Below, in pieces: positions 52,306 to 60,338 of a DNA stretch of 64,000 nt (positions are counted from its first letter, which is position 1; each line of letters begins with the position of its first letter). The notes beneath the pieces are model-generated. The model was not told the DNA's origin, searched no databases, and saw nothing but the letters and a program-made list of their open reading frames with translations. The DNA is from Mycobacterium bourgelatii (GTDB lineage: Bacteria; Actinomycetota; Actinomycetes; Mycobacteriales; Mycobacteriaceae): assembly GCF_010723575.1 (NCBI RefSeq), contig NZ_BLKZ01000001.1:2914001-2978000 (forward strand), read 5' to 3'. The position numbers were made by a program, and so were the translations under genes.

Positions 52306-52495
52306 CGAGCTGACCGCTCTCGCGTCACAAGGTGACCCGCGGTCATCCAGATTCTCGACGTTTCCACAGCTCATCCGGCGTTTGCGGCTGCGCAAATCGG
52401 GGCAAGCCAGTGAGAACAGTCAGCCCCGGTCATCGGCCCAACGCATGCCAGTGAACGGCTGTTTATCTTGGCATATCGTCGATGAATTCTAATAG

Positions 52496-52510
52496 CGTTG
52501 AATAGCAACG
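52496..52510. promoter_or_regulatory. Inverted repeat upstream of the reductase-desaturase operon
   Basis: CGTTG (52496-52500), AATAG and CAACG (52506-52510) lie in an AT-rich stretch (about 52480-52545) that stands out in this GC-rich window and is 50-80 bases before the reductase start. A promoter or operator is likely; the exact boxes are unclear. Confidence 0.35.
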
Positions 52511-52561
52511 ACTTTGGAATTTTTGGTTTAGTTAGGTGTACAAGCGTGTATCCGTAGGGGC

Positions 52562-53671
52562 ATGGCTGAACGCGGTGCTGAACCCCAGGTGTCACGCGGA
52601 CGGCGGTTGTTCCTGCGCGCGGTGGGGAGATTGTTCAAGCCGCTGGAACCCGACGACTACCTCGAGATGATCAACCCGCTGTGGACGACGAAGGAACTGC
52701 GCGGCAAGGTTGAACGGGTCGAACCACAGGGTTCACAGGCGGCGAGCATCCTCATTCGGCCCGGGTACGAATGGCCGGGGCACAAGCCCGGCCAATATGT
52801 GCGGCTTGGCGTGGTCATCGACGGCGTCTACCACTGGCGGGCCTATTCGCTGACCTCTGACCCCGAACCCGAGGACGGCCTGATCAGCGTCACCCCGAAG
52901 AAGGTCGACGGTGGCGTCGTGTCGCCGTTCCTGGTGGAAAGGATCGAGCCCGGCGAACTGGTACGGCTCGGCGAGATCGAAGGCGTCTTCACGCTGCCCG
53001 AACCACTGCCTAAAAAGATGCTGTTCATCAGCGCGGGCAGCGGCATCACCCCGATCATGAGCATGCTGCGCAGCCTCGACCATCGCGGCGCACTCGGCCC
53101 CGACGGTTGCGACGTGGTGCACATCCACTCCGCTCGCACCCGTGACCAGGTCATGTTCCTGCCGGTCCTTGAGGACCTCGCCGACCGGTATGAGCGGGTG
53201 CGGCTGGACGTGCGCCTGACGGGGGAGCGGGGCCGGCTCGAACCTGGCCACCTGGACGAAGAGTGTCCGGACTGGCGTGAACGGGAAGCGTTCTGCTCGG
53301 GTCCGGAAGAAATGCTCGATGCGCTCATCGAGCATTGGGAGAACAACGGCGACCCAGACAGCCTGCATTTCGAGCGATTCCAGCCCAAGATCGGCGGCGA
53401 CGCCGGCGACGGCGAGGGCGGCGAAGTCTGCTTCCTCAAGAGTGACAAGAAAGTCGAATGTGACGGCGGGACCTCGATTTTGGAGGCCGGCGAGAAGGCC
53501 GGGCTGGAATTGAACTTTGGCTGCCGCATCGGCATCTGTCACACCTGCGTGGGCACGTTGAAATCGGGCAAGCTGCGCGACCTGCGCTCGGGCGAGATCA
53601 GTGAGCCCACCGAACAGGACGTTCGGATCTGCATCAACAGTGCGGAAGGCGACGTCGAACTCGAACTTTGA
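52562..53671 (+). CDS. FAD/[2Fe-2S] oxidoreductase, desaturase electron donor (Rv3230c-like)
   Basis: This encodes 369 residues. An N-terminal segment (LFKPLEPDDYLEMINPLW) like Rv3230c precedes the FAD domain (RAYSLTS), the NAD domain (FISAGSGITPIMSML) and a C-terminal plant-type [2Fe-2S] ferredoxin domain with Cys321, 326, 329 and 357. It moves electrons from NADPH through FAD and iron-sulfur to a membrane desaturase. The desaturase gene follows after 15 bases. The M. tuberculosis pair is Rv3230c-desA3, in that order. Confidence 0.92.
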   Translation: MAERGAEPQVSRGRRLFLRAVGRLFKPLEPDDYLEMINPLWTTKELRGKVERVEPQGSQAASILIRPGYEWPGHKPGQYVRLGVVIDGVYHWRAYSLTSDPEPEDGLISVTPKKVDGGVVSPFLVERIEPGELVRLGEIEGVFTLPEPLPKKMLFISAGSGITPIMSMLRSLDHRGALGPDGCDVVHIHSARTRDQVMFLPVLEDLADRYERVRLDVRLTGERGRLEPGHLDEECPDWREREAFCSGPEEMLDALIEHWENNGDPDSLHFERFQPKIGGDAGDGEGGEVCFLKSDKKVECDGGTSILEAGEKAGLELNFGCRIGICHTCVGTLKSGKLRDLRSGEISEPTEQDVRICINSAEGDVELEL

Positions 53672-53686
53672 TCGAAAGGAACCGCA

Positions 53687-55090
53687 GTGACTTCAACTCT
53701 GCAACGGACCCAAAGTCCATTCGCGCACCTGAGCGAGCAAGAACGGGAGAAGCTCGGCAAAGAACTGGACGCGATTCACGACGAAGTATTCGCCGACCTT
53801 GGCGAGCGCGACCGCCGCTACATCAAGACGGTGATCTCGACCCAACGGCAGATCGTGGTAGTCGGGCGCGTGCTGCTACTGGCCTCCCGATCGAAAACCG
53901 CGTGGTTGCTCGGCACGGCATGCCTGGGTATGGCCAAGATCTTGGAGAACATGGAGATCGGCCACAACGTCATGCACGGCCAATGGGATTGGATGAACGA
54001 TCCCGACATCCATTCCTCGGTCTGGGACTGGGACACCGCCTCGACCGCGGAGTCGTGGAAGCACTCCCACAACTACATCCACCACACCTACACCAACATT
54101 CGTGGCTTGGATAAGGACCTTGGCTACGAGATCATGCGGATCGATCCAAATCAGAAGTGGAGCCCAGCTTATCTGGCGCAGCCGTTGTACAACTTGCTGC
54201 TCACCGTGTTGTTCGAATGGGGTGTGGCGGTGCACGACATGGACATCGAAGCCATCAGGGCCCGCGAGAAGCCTTGGTCAGAGGTGCGCAAAGACCTCAA
54301 AGGCATTGGTGTCAAGGCGCGTTCGCAAATCATCAAGGACTACATCGGTTGGCCGCTGATCAGCGCCGGCGCCTTCACCCTGGCGCAGCTGGCCTCGGGC
54401 GGTCGGCTTGACCAGCCTTCGACATCGCGCCTGGGCCGGCGACTCCGCAAGATATCGAACAAAGGACGGGTCGGCGCCACCGCTACGTTCCTGGACAAAG
54501 TGTTGCCCGGCGCGGAAAGCACCTACCTGCGTACCCTGGCCGCCGACGCGCTGGCCAATGTCATCCGCAACGTGTGGGCGCACGCCATCATCTTCTGCGG
54601 CCACTTCCCAGACCAGACCTACACCTTCAGTAAGGAAGAGGTCGAGAACGAGACCCGCGGCGAATGGTATCTGCGCCAACTGGTCGGTGCCGCAAACATC
54701 GACGGCAGCCCGTTGTTCCACGTGATCAGCGGCAATTTGGGATACCAGGTGGAACATCACTTGTACCCGGACATGCCGAGTAGCCGGTACTCCGAGATCG
54801 CACCGAAGATCAAGGAGATATGCGAGCGTTACGAGCTGCCCTACAACTCCGGACGGTTCTCGAAGCAGTGGTACATGGTGCACCGCACCATCTTTCGGTT
54901 GGCGTTCCCCGGCGGGAAGCCCCGCCCGAAGCCTGGGCCGTACCACAGCGGGAACGGCGCCGCGGAACGACGCGAAGGAAGCGAAGCGCAGCGATTCCGC
55001 GACCGCGTTCCTGCCGAGCATCCCGCCGCCGGACCGGAGCACGAGTCGGGCGGAGTCGAGGTGCAGCCGCCGCCGCGCGGCCAGGAGTGA
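53687..55090 (+). CDS. Second acyl-CoA desaturase, DesA3-like with insertion
   Basis: This encodes 467 residues from GTG 53687, after AAAGGA. The His boxes are HNVMH, HNYIHH and QVEHH, all intact. Compared with the desaturase at 19788, about 50 extra residues lie at 225-275, between KDYIGWPL and TYLRTLAADALAN. This insert is Arg/Ser/Gly-rich (LASGGRLDQPSTSRLG) and has no partner in the first copy. The Pro/Glu-rich C-terminus is also long. It forms an operon with the reductase and is probably the desaturase that reductase serves. The fatty acyl chain length is unknown. Confidence 0.9.
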   Translation: MTSTLQRTQSPFAHLSEQEREKLGKELDAIHDEVFADLGERDRRYIKTVISTQRQIVVVGRVLLLASRSKTAWLLGTACLGMAKILENMEIGHNVMHGQWDWMNDPDIHSSVWDWDTASTAESWKHSHNYIHHTYTNIRGLDKDLGYEIMRIDPNQKWSPAYLAQPLYNLLLTVLFEWGVAVHDMDIEAIRAREKPWSEVRKDLKGIGVKARSQIIKDYIGWPLISAGAFTLAQLASGGRLDQPSTSRLGRRLRKISNKGRVGATATFLDKVLPGAESTYLRTLAADALANVIRNVWAHAIIFCGHFPDQTYTFSKEEVENETRGEWYLRQLVGAANIDGSPLFHVISGNLGYQVEHHLYPDMPSSRYSEIAPKIKEICERYELPYNSGRFSKQWYMVHRTIFRLAFPGGKPRPKPGPYHSGNGAAERREGSEAQRFRDRVPAEHPAAGPEHESGGVEVQPPPRGQE

Positions 55091-55184
55091 CAACACTGCC
55101 GGCGTAGCGCATTCAGGTCGACATCAGGATCCAGCGATCACGTTGTGACGCTCAGCGTTGACAGCGGCCTATGCTTGAGCGCTG

Positions 55185-56420
55185 ATGCCCGATACAACCA
55201 CGTGCGCGATCGTCGGCGGTGGTCCGGCGGGGATGGTTCTGGGCCTGCTGCTGGCTCGCGCCGGTGTGCAGGTCACCCTGCTGGAGAAGCACGGCGATTT
55301 CCTGCGCGACTTCCGCGGTGACACCGTTCATCCGACGACGCTGCGGCTACTCGACGAGCTTGGGTTGTGGGATCGGTTCGCGGCCTTGCCATTCACCAAG
55401 GTCAGCAAGGCCGAGTTCGACGTGGACGGGCGCTCGATCACCTACGTCGACTTCGAACGTTTGCGCCAGCCCTTTCCGTTCGTCGCGATGGTGCCGCAGT
55501 GGGACCTGTTGAACCTGTTGGCCGAAGCGGCAAAGGCCGAACCGACCTTCACCTTGCTGATGAACAGCGAGGTCACCGGCCTGATTCACGAGGCGGGCAG
55601 AGTGGCCGGGGTGCGCTATGAAGGCCCGGACGGTCCCGGTGAGTTGCGGGCCGAGTTGACGGTGGCATGTGACGGGCGGTGGTCGATCGCGCGCCATGAG
55701 GCCGGCTTGAAAACCCGCGAGTACCCGGTGAACTTCGATGTGTGGTGGTTCAGGCTTCCCCACGACGGTGGTGTCGATTTCTCCTTCCTGCCGCGCGTCG
55801 GTCCCGGCAAGGCCTTGGCCGTGATTCCCCGGGAGGGTTACTTCCAAATCGCATACCTGGGGGCCAAGGGCACCGATGCCGAGCTGCGCACGCGGGGCAT
55901 CGATGAATTCCGTCGCGAGGTTGCGGCCTTGGTGCCCGAGGCGGTTACCTCGGTGGACACGCTGACCTCAATGGACGACATCAAGCATCTCGATGTGCGG
56001 GTAAACCGATTGCGGCGCTGGCATGTTGACGGGCTGCTCTGCATCGGTGACGCCGCGCACGCGATGTCACCGCTGGGCGGGGTGGGCATCAACCTGGCGG
56101 TGCAGGATGCCGTCGCCGCCGCCACCATCTTGGCCGAACCACTGCGACAACATCGGGTGACCGACCGCGCCCTGGCGGCCGTCCGCCGCCGCCGCGCATT
56201 CCCTACCGCGGTGACCCAGGCGGTGCAGCGGGTGCTGCAGCGCGCGTTGCTCGGCCCGCTGCTGCAGGGCAAGGATTTCGCCCCGCCGATGGCCCTGCTA
56301 GGTCTGGTGGAACGGCTACCGTGGCTGGCTTTCGTGCCCGCATACTTCATCGGTATCGGGGTGCGTCCCGAACGCGCGCCCGTATTCGCCCGTCGCCGAC
56401 CCGGTGACCACGATGGGTGA
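55185..56420 (+). CDS. FAD-dependent oxidoreductase (Rv1751-like)
   Basis: This encodes 411 residues. CAIVGGGPAGMVLG at the N-terminus is the FAD motif, and LLCIGDAAHAMSPLGGVGIN is the GD motif of PHBH-type monooxygenases. The DG-like motif appears as VACDGRWS. A long C-terminal part, basic and Leu-rich, suggests membrane association. Synteny with M. tuberculosis Rv1751, next to Rv1752, supports the assignment. It overlaps the following gene by 17 bases. The hydroxylated substrate is unknown. Confidence 0.9.
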   Translation: MPDTTTCAIVGGGPAGMVLGLLLARAGVQVTLLEKHGDFLRDFRGDTVHPTTLRLLDELGLWDRFAALPFTKVSKAEFDVDGRSITYVDFERLRQPFPFVAMVPQWDLLNLLAEAAKAEPTFTLLMNSEVTGLIHEAGRVAGVRYEGPDGPGELRAELTVACDGRWSIARHEAGLKTREYPVNFDVWWFRLPHDGGVDFSFLPRVGPGKALAVIPREGYFQIAYLGAKGTDAELRTRGIDEFRREVAALVPEAVTSVDTLTSMDDIKHLDVRVNRLRRWHVDGLLCIGDAAHAMSPLGGVGINLAVQDAVAAATILAEPLRQHRVTDRALAAVRRRRAFPTAVTQAVQRVLQRALLGPLLQGKDFAPPMALLGLVERLPWLAFVPAYFIGIGVRPERAPVFARRRPGDHDG

Positions 56421-57432
56421 GTCACGGCACCGGGCGCCGCTGCGGATCGGCATTCTGGGAGCCGCCCGGATCGCCCCGCTGGCCCTGGTCAATCCGGCGA
56501 AGGACAACCCCAAAGTGGAGGTGGCCGCGGTGGCGGCGCGCGATGTGTCGCGGGCCGAGGCCTTCGCCGCCAAACACGGCATCGCCAGAGTGCACGACAG
56601 CTATATCAAGCTGATCGGCGACCCGACCCTTGATGCCATCTACAACCCACTGCCGAACGGTCTGCACGGGGTATGGACGCGGGCGGCTCTGGCCGCCGGC
56701 AAGCACGTGCTGTGTGAGAAACCGTTCACCGCCAACGCCGCGGAGGCGCGTGAGATTGCCGGCCTGGCAGCGAAGTCGGACCGCGTCGTGATGGAGGCTT
56801 TCCACTACCGCTACCACCCGCTGGCTTTGCGGGTTGAACAAATCATCGCCTCGGGCGAGCTGGGCAACCTGCAGCGGGTGGAAACGTCGATGTGCTTCCC
56901 GCTGCCCAAATTCTCCGACATCCGGTACAACTACTCGCTCGCCGGTGGCGCGCTGATGGATGCGGGATGCTACGCGGTCCATATGGCCCGGATATTCGGC
57001 GGCGCCACACCGGAAGTCGTCTCGGCCCAGGCCAAAACCCGTGATCCGCAGGTGGATCGAGCCATGACTGCCGAGTTGCGTTATCCGGGCGGTTGTATGG
57101 GCCGCGTCCGCTGCTCGATGTGGTCGTCGAGCCTGTTGGATATGAGCGTGCGCGTCGTCGGTGACCGCGGCGCTTTGCGGGTGCTGAACCCCGTCGTACC
57201 GCAGCTGTTTCACCGGCTGTCCATACAATCGCCCAATGGCAAACGGAGGGAACGGTTCCCCCGTCGGGCCTCCTACGCCTACCAGCTGGATGCGTTCACC
57301 GCTGCGGTGCTGCATGGAGAACCGGTGAAGACGACACCCGAGGACGCCGTGGAGAACATGACGGTGATCGATGCGATCTATCGGGCGGCCGGTCTTCCCC
57401 TTCGCCAGCCGAGCCGCATCTCACCTGGCTAA
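56404..57432 (+). CDS. Gfo/Idh/MocA family oxidoreductase (Rv1752-like)
   Basis: This encodes 342 residues from GTG 56404; an ATG at 56413 is possible. RIGILGAARIAPLAL is the NAD(P)-binding start, and LCEKPFTANAAEA carries the EKP motif of the Gfo/Idh/MocA family. YNYSLAGGALMDAGCYAVH supplies the catalytic Asp-x-x-x-His region. It overlaps the FAD gene at its 5' end and the convergent isomerase at its 3' end (12 bases). The family oxidises or reduces sugars and cyclitols. Confidence 0.92.
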   Translation: MTTMGESRHRAPLRIGILGAARIAPLALVNPAKDNPKVEVAAVAARDVSRAEAFAAKHGIARVHDSYIKLIGDPTLDAIYNPLPNGLHGVWTRAALAAGKHVLCEKPFTANAAEAREIAGLAAKSDRVVMEAFHYRYHPLALRVEQIIASGELGNLQRVETSMCFPLPKFSDIRYNYSLAGGALMDAGCYAVHMARIFGGATPEVVSAQAKTRDPQVDRAMTAELRYPGGCMGRVRCSMWSSSLLDMSVRVVGDRGALRVLNPVVPQLFHRLSIQSPNGKRRERFPRRASYAYQLDAFTAAVLHGEPVKTTPEDAVENMTVIDAIYRAAGLPLRQPSRISPG

Positions 57433-58239
57433 GGCGCCCGCCAGCAGGCGCCGTGCGGCCGCCACGCACGGGCGCAGGCGGTCGATAGGGCCGACGCCAT
57501 CCATCGCCAAGGACCGTTGTGGCACTTCAATTTCGATGATGATGTCGCGGGGAAGCGCGGACAGAATGTCGCGCAGCGGAAGGTCGCCTTCGCCCGGAAC
57601 CATGCGCTCGAACATGGCTTCGTCCATGTAGTTGTCGCCGCGCGGCCGCAGTGTGGTGTCGTTGATTTGGGCGTACCCGATGTATCCGGGCTCGAGGGCG
57701 GCCACTTCCGCCGCACGGGCTCCGGACCGCACCAGGTGCATCGTGTCGATCAGTAGCACAAAGTCCTGTCGTGCAACGTGTTTCACCGCGGCCAGGGCCG
57801 TCGGGAGGTCGCCGACCGTCAAGCCGGGTACCGGCTCGAGGTTCGTGACGATGCCACGCTCGGCGGCCAGTTCCGCCAGGGTGGCGAGCTGGTCGAAGGT
57901 GCGGCCAAGATCTGGGTCCAGGCTGACGACATTGATGCGAGGGGTGCCGAGCTCCGCCAGGACGTCAAGGTCCCCGCCGTAGTCGGCGGTGTCGGCGTCC
58001 GGCAGCACCAGAAAGCCATCGCCGAGTGAGATCGACACGCCGCGATGGTTCAAGACGGCGCGAAGCTCCATCCGCAGCGCGGTGTCTCGCAAGGTGAAGG
58101 GCCGATACCCTAGGGGCACCAGCGGGAACCCGCGCACGGTGGTCGAGATATGTCGGCACCCTAGGTCTGCAGCAACGTTAACCAGGTCCACCGGTGGCAG
58201 CCCGAAAACGCTGAGACAACCGATTGCGAGCCGGTCCAT
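57421..58239 (-). CDS. Xylose isomerase-like TIM-barrel protein
   Basis: This encodes 272 residues from the ATG at 58239, preceded by AAAGGA. VAADLGCRHISTTVRG, the metal-ligand-rich VTNLEPVPG, and VLLIDTMHLVRSG then YAQINDTTLRP follow the sugar phosphate isomerase/epimerase (AP endonuclease 2) layout. IIIEIEVPQ near the end supplies the last Glu. The family isomerises keto sugars and inosose. It is convergent to the Gfo gene; both may act on sugar-like substrates, but the two are on separate transcripts. Confidence 0.88.
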   Translation of the reverse strand: MDRLAIGCLSVFGLPPVDLVNVAADLGCRHISTTVRGFPLVPLGYRPFTLRDTALRMELRAVLNHRGVSISLGDGFLVLPDADTADYGGDLDVLAELGTPRINVVSLDPDLGRTFDQLATLAELAAERGIVTNLEPVPGLTVGDLPTALAAVKHVARQDFVLLIDTMHLVRSGARAAEVAALEPGYIGYAQINDTTLRPRGDNYMDEAMFERMVPGEGDLPLRDILSALPRDIIIEIEVPQRSLAMDGVGPIDRLRPCVAAARRLLAGALAR

Positions 58240-58407
58240 ATTTTCCTTTGTGGGGCCGTAGCGACACAATGGCGGTGTCGGCTGACGAAGTTTGGTGTTC
58301 CGGCTCACAGGGTAAGCCAAATCTTAAGTGGTCGTTAGCCCCTGTTAAGCGTGTGTCCAACGCGTAGGCGCCCCAAAGGGTGCCGAATAGGCGGCCGAAA
58401 GGAGGCC

Positions 58408-58656
58408 ATGAAAATGAATTTCAAAAAGATTATTGGGACCATTTCACTGACTGGCGCCTTGAGTGCCGGTGCGCTCGGCGTAGGCGCGGGGGTTGCGTCG
58501 GCCGATCCTGACCCGTGGATCCCGTACCCACCGGTGCCGAACATCGACCCAGGTAAGTGGAGCCCGGTACCGCCAGGCCAGATCAAGAAGTGGTGCCCGT
58601 ATCCGTCGCCGCCCGGTCACTGGGTCGGCGGGCCGCATGGGATTCCCTGCACCTGA
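58408..58656 (+). CDS. Small secreted Pro/Trp-rich protein
   Basis: This encodes 82 residues from ATG 58408, or 80 from ATG 58414, which sits at the better distance (8 bases) from AAAGGAGG. A Sec signal peptide ends GVASA before DPDPW, giving a mature peptide of about 48 residues rich in Pro, Trp and Gly (WIPYPPVPNIDPGKWSPVPP) with two Cys likely in a disulfide. Similar small exported proteins with a GGPHGIPC end occur in mycobacteria. Function unknown. Its 3' end overlaps the plc relic on the other strand. Confidence 0.82.
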   Translation: MKMNFKKIIGTISLTGALSAGALGVGAGVASADPDPWIPYPPVPNIDPGKWSPVPPGQIKKWCPYPSPPGHWVGGPHGIPCT

Positions 58657-58912
58657 CTGCTGCCGGCCCAGGGCTTCGCAAGGGCTGCCTGCGCCGGCGT
58701 GGTCTGCGGGTAAGGGACTCGATAGAGTAGCCGGGTTCCAGCCTTTCTGCGCGCACGCGGGCGTCGCCGTGTCGAAACCATCGGATGCCCGAGAGGGTTA
58801 CGAAGTAGTGGTCGAAAGACCGGTTCTCCTGCATCAGTAGCACGAAGTGCTCGACATTGGAGAGATGACCGGAGCATGGCCCTGCGCCGTAAGTTGCCCA
58901 GGACCGATGCGC
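58620..58912 (-). pseudogene. Phospholipase C relic (plcD locus)
   Basis: From 58912 to about 58775 one frame reads YGAGPCSGHLSNVEHF and then VLLMQENRSFDHYF, clear N-terminal plc sequence. From about 58730 to 58635 another frame reads YRVPYPQTTPAQ, the extreme C-terminus of plc. About 440 codons between are gone and the frames do not join. The N-terminal Tat signal is also unrecognisable. M. tuberculosis plcD lies at this place, beyond Rv1752, and is itself truncated in the reference strain. The rest of the stretch to 59053 shows nothing recognisable. Confidence 0.8.
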
Positions 58913-59053
58913 CGCGGTCGGCTTGTCGCACAATAGAGTTCGTGGATGGCGGCAGGGAAGTCAGGCGCGCAATACTCGGCACCCGGCCGGTCCGCTTCAG
59001 CTCGGCTTCTTCAGGTGCGGTCCCAGCTTGCGCAGGGTCGTCGTGGCTGCCAG

Positions 59054-60130
59054 CTACGGATTGGATAGCAGCAACATGACCCGTCCAGCGGAAGTTGGCT
59101 CTGGAAAAGCACTCTCGTCGAATCCGTAATACTGGCGCTGGCTGGCGGTGAATTCGTCGATCACTTTGGCTGCGGCGCTTAGCGCGCCGTTGTGGAGGTG
59201 GGCCATCATTCCCCTGAAGTCGGCCACCGACAGCGCTTCGGCGAGCAACAGCGCCTCTCCACCCGAAGGCAGCGCAACCAAGACGCCGGCGCCCGCGTAA
59301 TTGTTGCCACCGCGGCCGGTGCCGCGCGGCGCCCAGTAGATGGGCTGGGAGATCACCGTCCCTTTCACGCGGAAGTAGCTGCCCGGACAGTCCGTATCCG
59401 AAACGGTGACGACGGGCAACGCGGCGATGGTCCGCTTCTCTTTCAGCCACATGGCCCCCAGTGGGATGCAGACGATCGCATAGATCAACAGCACGACAAC
59501 CAGCACGGGTTTCCAGGCAATCTCCCAGCCGAGCCGGCGGGGCGAAACCGGCATGTCCTGGAGTTGTTCGTCGAGTTGACGTCGGCCGAAACGAAAGACG
59601 TACCAGGCCAATACGCGTGTTACTGCCAGCAGGGCAAGTATGGTCAGCCCCACTATCCCGGTCACCCGGAAATAAAAGGTACTGTCGCCTTGGTTGATGG
59701 TCGCGGCGAACATGACCGCCGGGATGGGAGCCGTCAGCAGCAGCAGTAGGGCATAGGACGGGTGGCTGGTTAGGTAGGGATAGGTCACCGTCCACGCGCG
59801 ATTGCCGCCGTCAACGGTGACTGGGCCGATATCGGCGTGTACCACCGGCGTCCATGAACCCTGCACCACCCGAGGCCTGATCAGTGAGCGCACAAAAAGG
59901 GATCCGAAGACGAGGGAAATGACCAACGCTCCCCAGAACACCCCGTCCAGCCGTTCCCCGGTGCCCTCCACACCGAAGGCACCGTGGATGTCGATGACTT
60001 TCCCGATAAAAAACGTCAGCGGCATCACGAAAAGCAGTTCAATTAGCCAAACCTGGATCAACTGCGGGATGCGCGCGCCAACGCGGTCAAACGCCAGCAC
60101 ACGTCGCCAGAGGAATTTCAGCAGCCGCAT
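59054..60130 (-). CDS. Polytopic membrane protein of unknown function
   Basis: This encodes 358 residues from the ATG at 60130 (MRLLKFLWRRVLAFDRVG); a GTG at 60172 is an alternative. About five hydrophobic helices are visible: LIELLFVMPLTFFIGKV, FWGALVISLVFGSLFV, a YALLLLLTAPIPAVMFA pair, and later VLVVVLLIYAIVCIPLGAMW. A soluble segment follows at the C-terminus (about 225-358) with SDTDCPGSYFRVKGTVISQP. I do not recognise a domain. It is divergent from the MmpL-like gene, with a 208-base gap between. Confidence 0.7.
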   Translation of the reverse strand: MRLLKFLWRRVLAFDRVGARIPQLIQVWLIELLFVMPLTFFIGKVIDIHGAFGVEGTGERLDGVFWGALVISLVFGSLFVRSLIRPRVVQGSWTPVVHADIGPVTVDGGNRAWTVTYPYLTSHPSYALLLLLTAPIPAVMFAATINQGDSTFYFRVTGIVGLTILALLAVTRVLAWYVFRFGRRQLDEQLQDMPVSPRRLGWEIAWKPVLVVVLLIYAIVCIPLGAMWLKEKRTIAALPVVTVSDTDCPGSYFRVKGTVISQPIYWAPRGTGRGGNNYAGAGVLVALPSGGEALLLAEALSVADFRGMMAHLHNGALSAAAKVIDEFTASQRQYYGFDESAFPEPTSAGRVMLLLSNP

Positions 60131-60338
60131 GACCGGGGACTTTATCCGATGAGAGTGGTAGCTGCGGCCCACCGGCGGGCGGAAATAACTGCCAACCCGG
60201 TGTCCGAGGTGGTTGAATTAGCCGACTCTGATGAGGGTCGCTCCACGAACTCAAACGAGGCGAAGGTGACGCACCAATCGAGCGGTATCGGCTTGCGGCC
60301 GTGATGCCTGACCACGCGACGCAGTTGAGGTTCATGCG

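Noticed and set aside
58657..59795. Long minus-strand open frame across the plc relic and the membrane gene
   Set aside because: Only its last 35 or so codons resemble plc; the rest is a shadow of the adjacent membrane protein gene in another frame.
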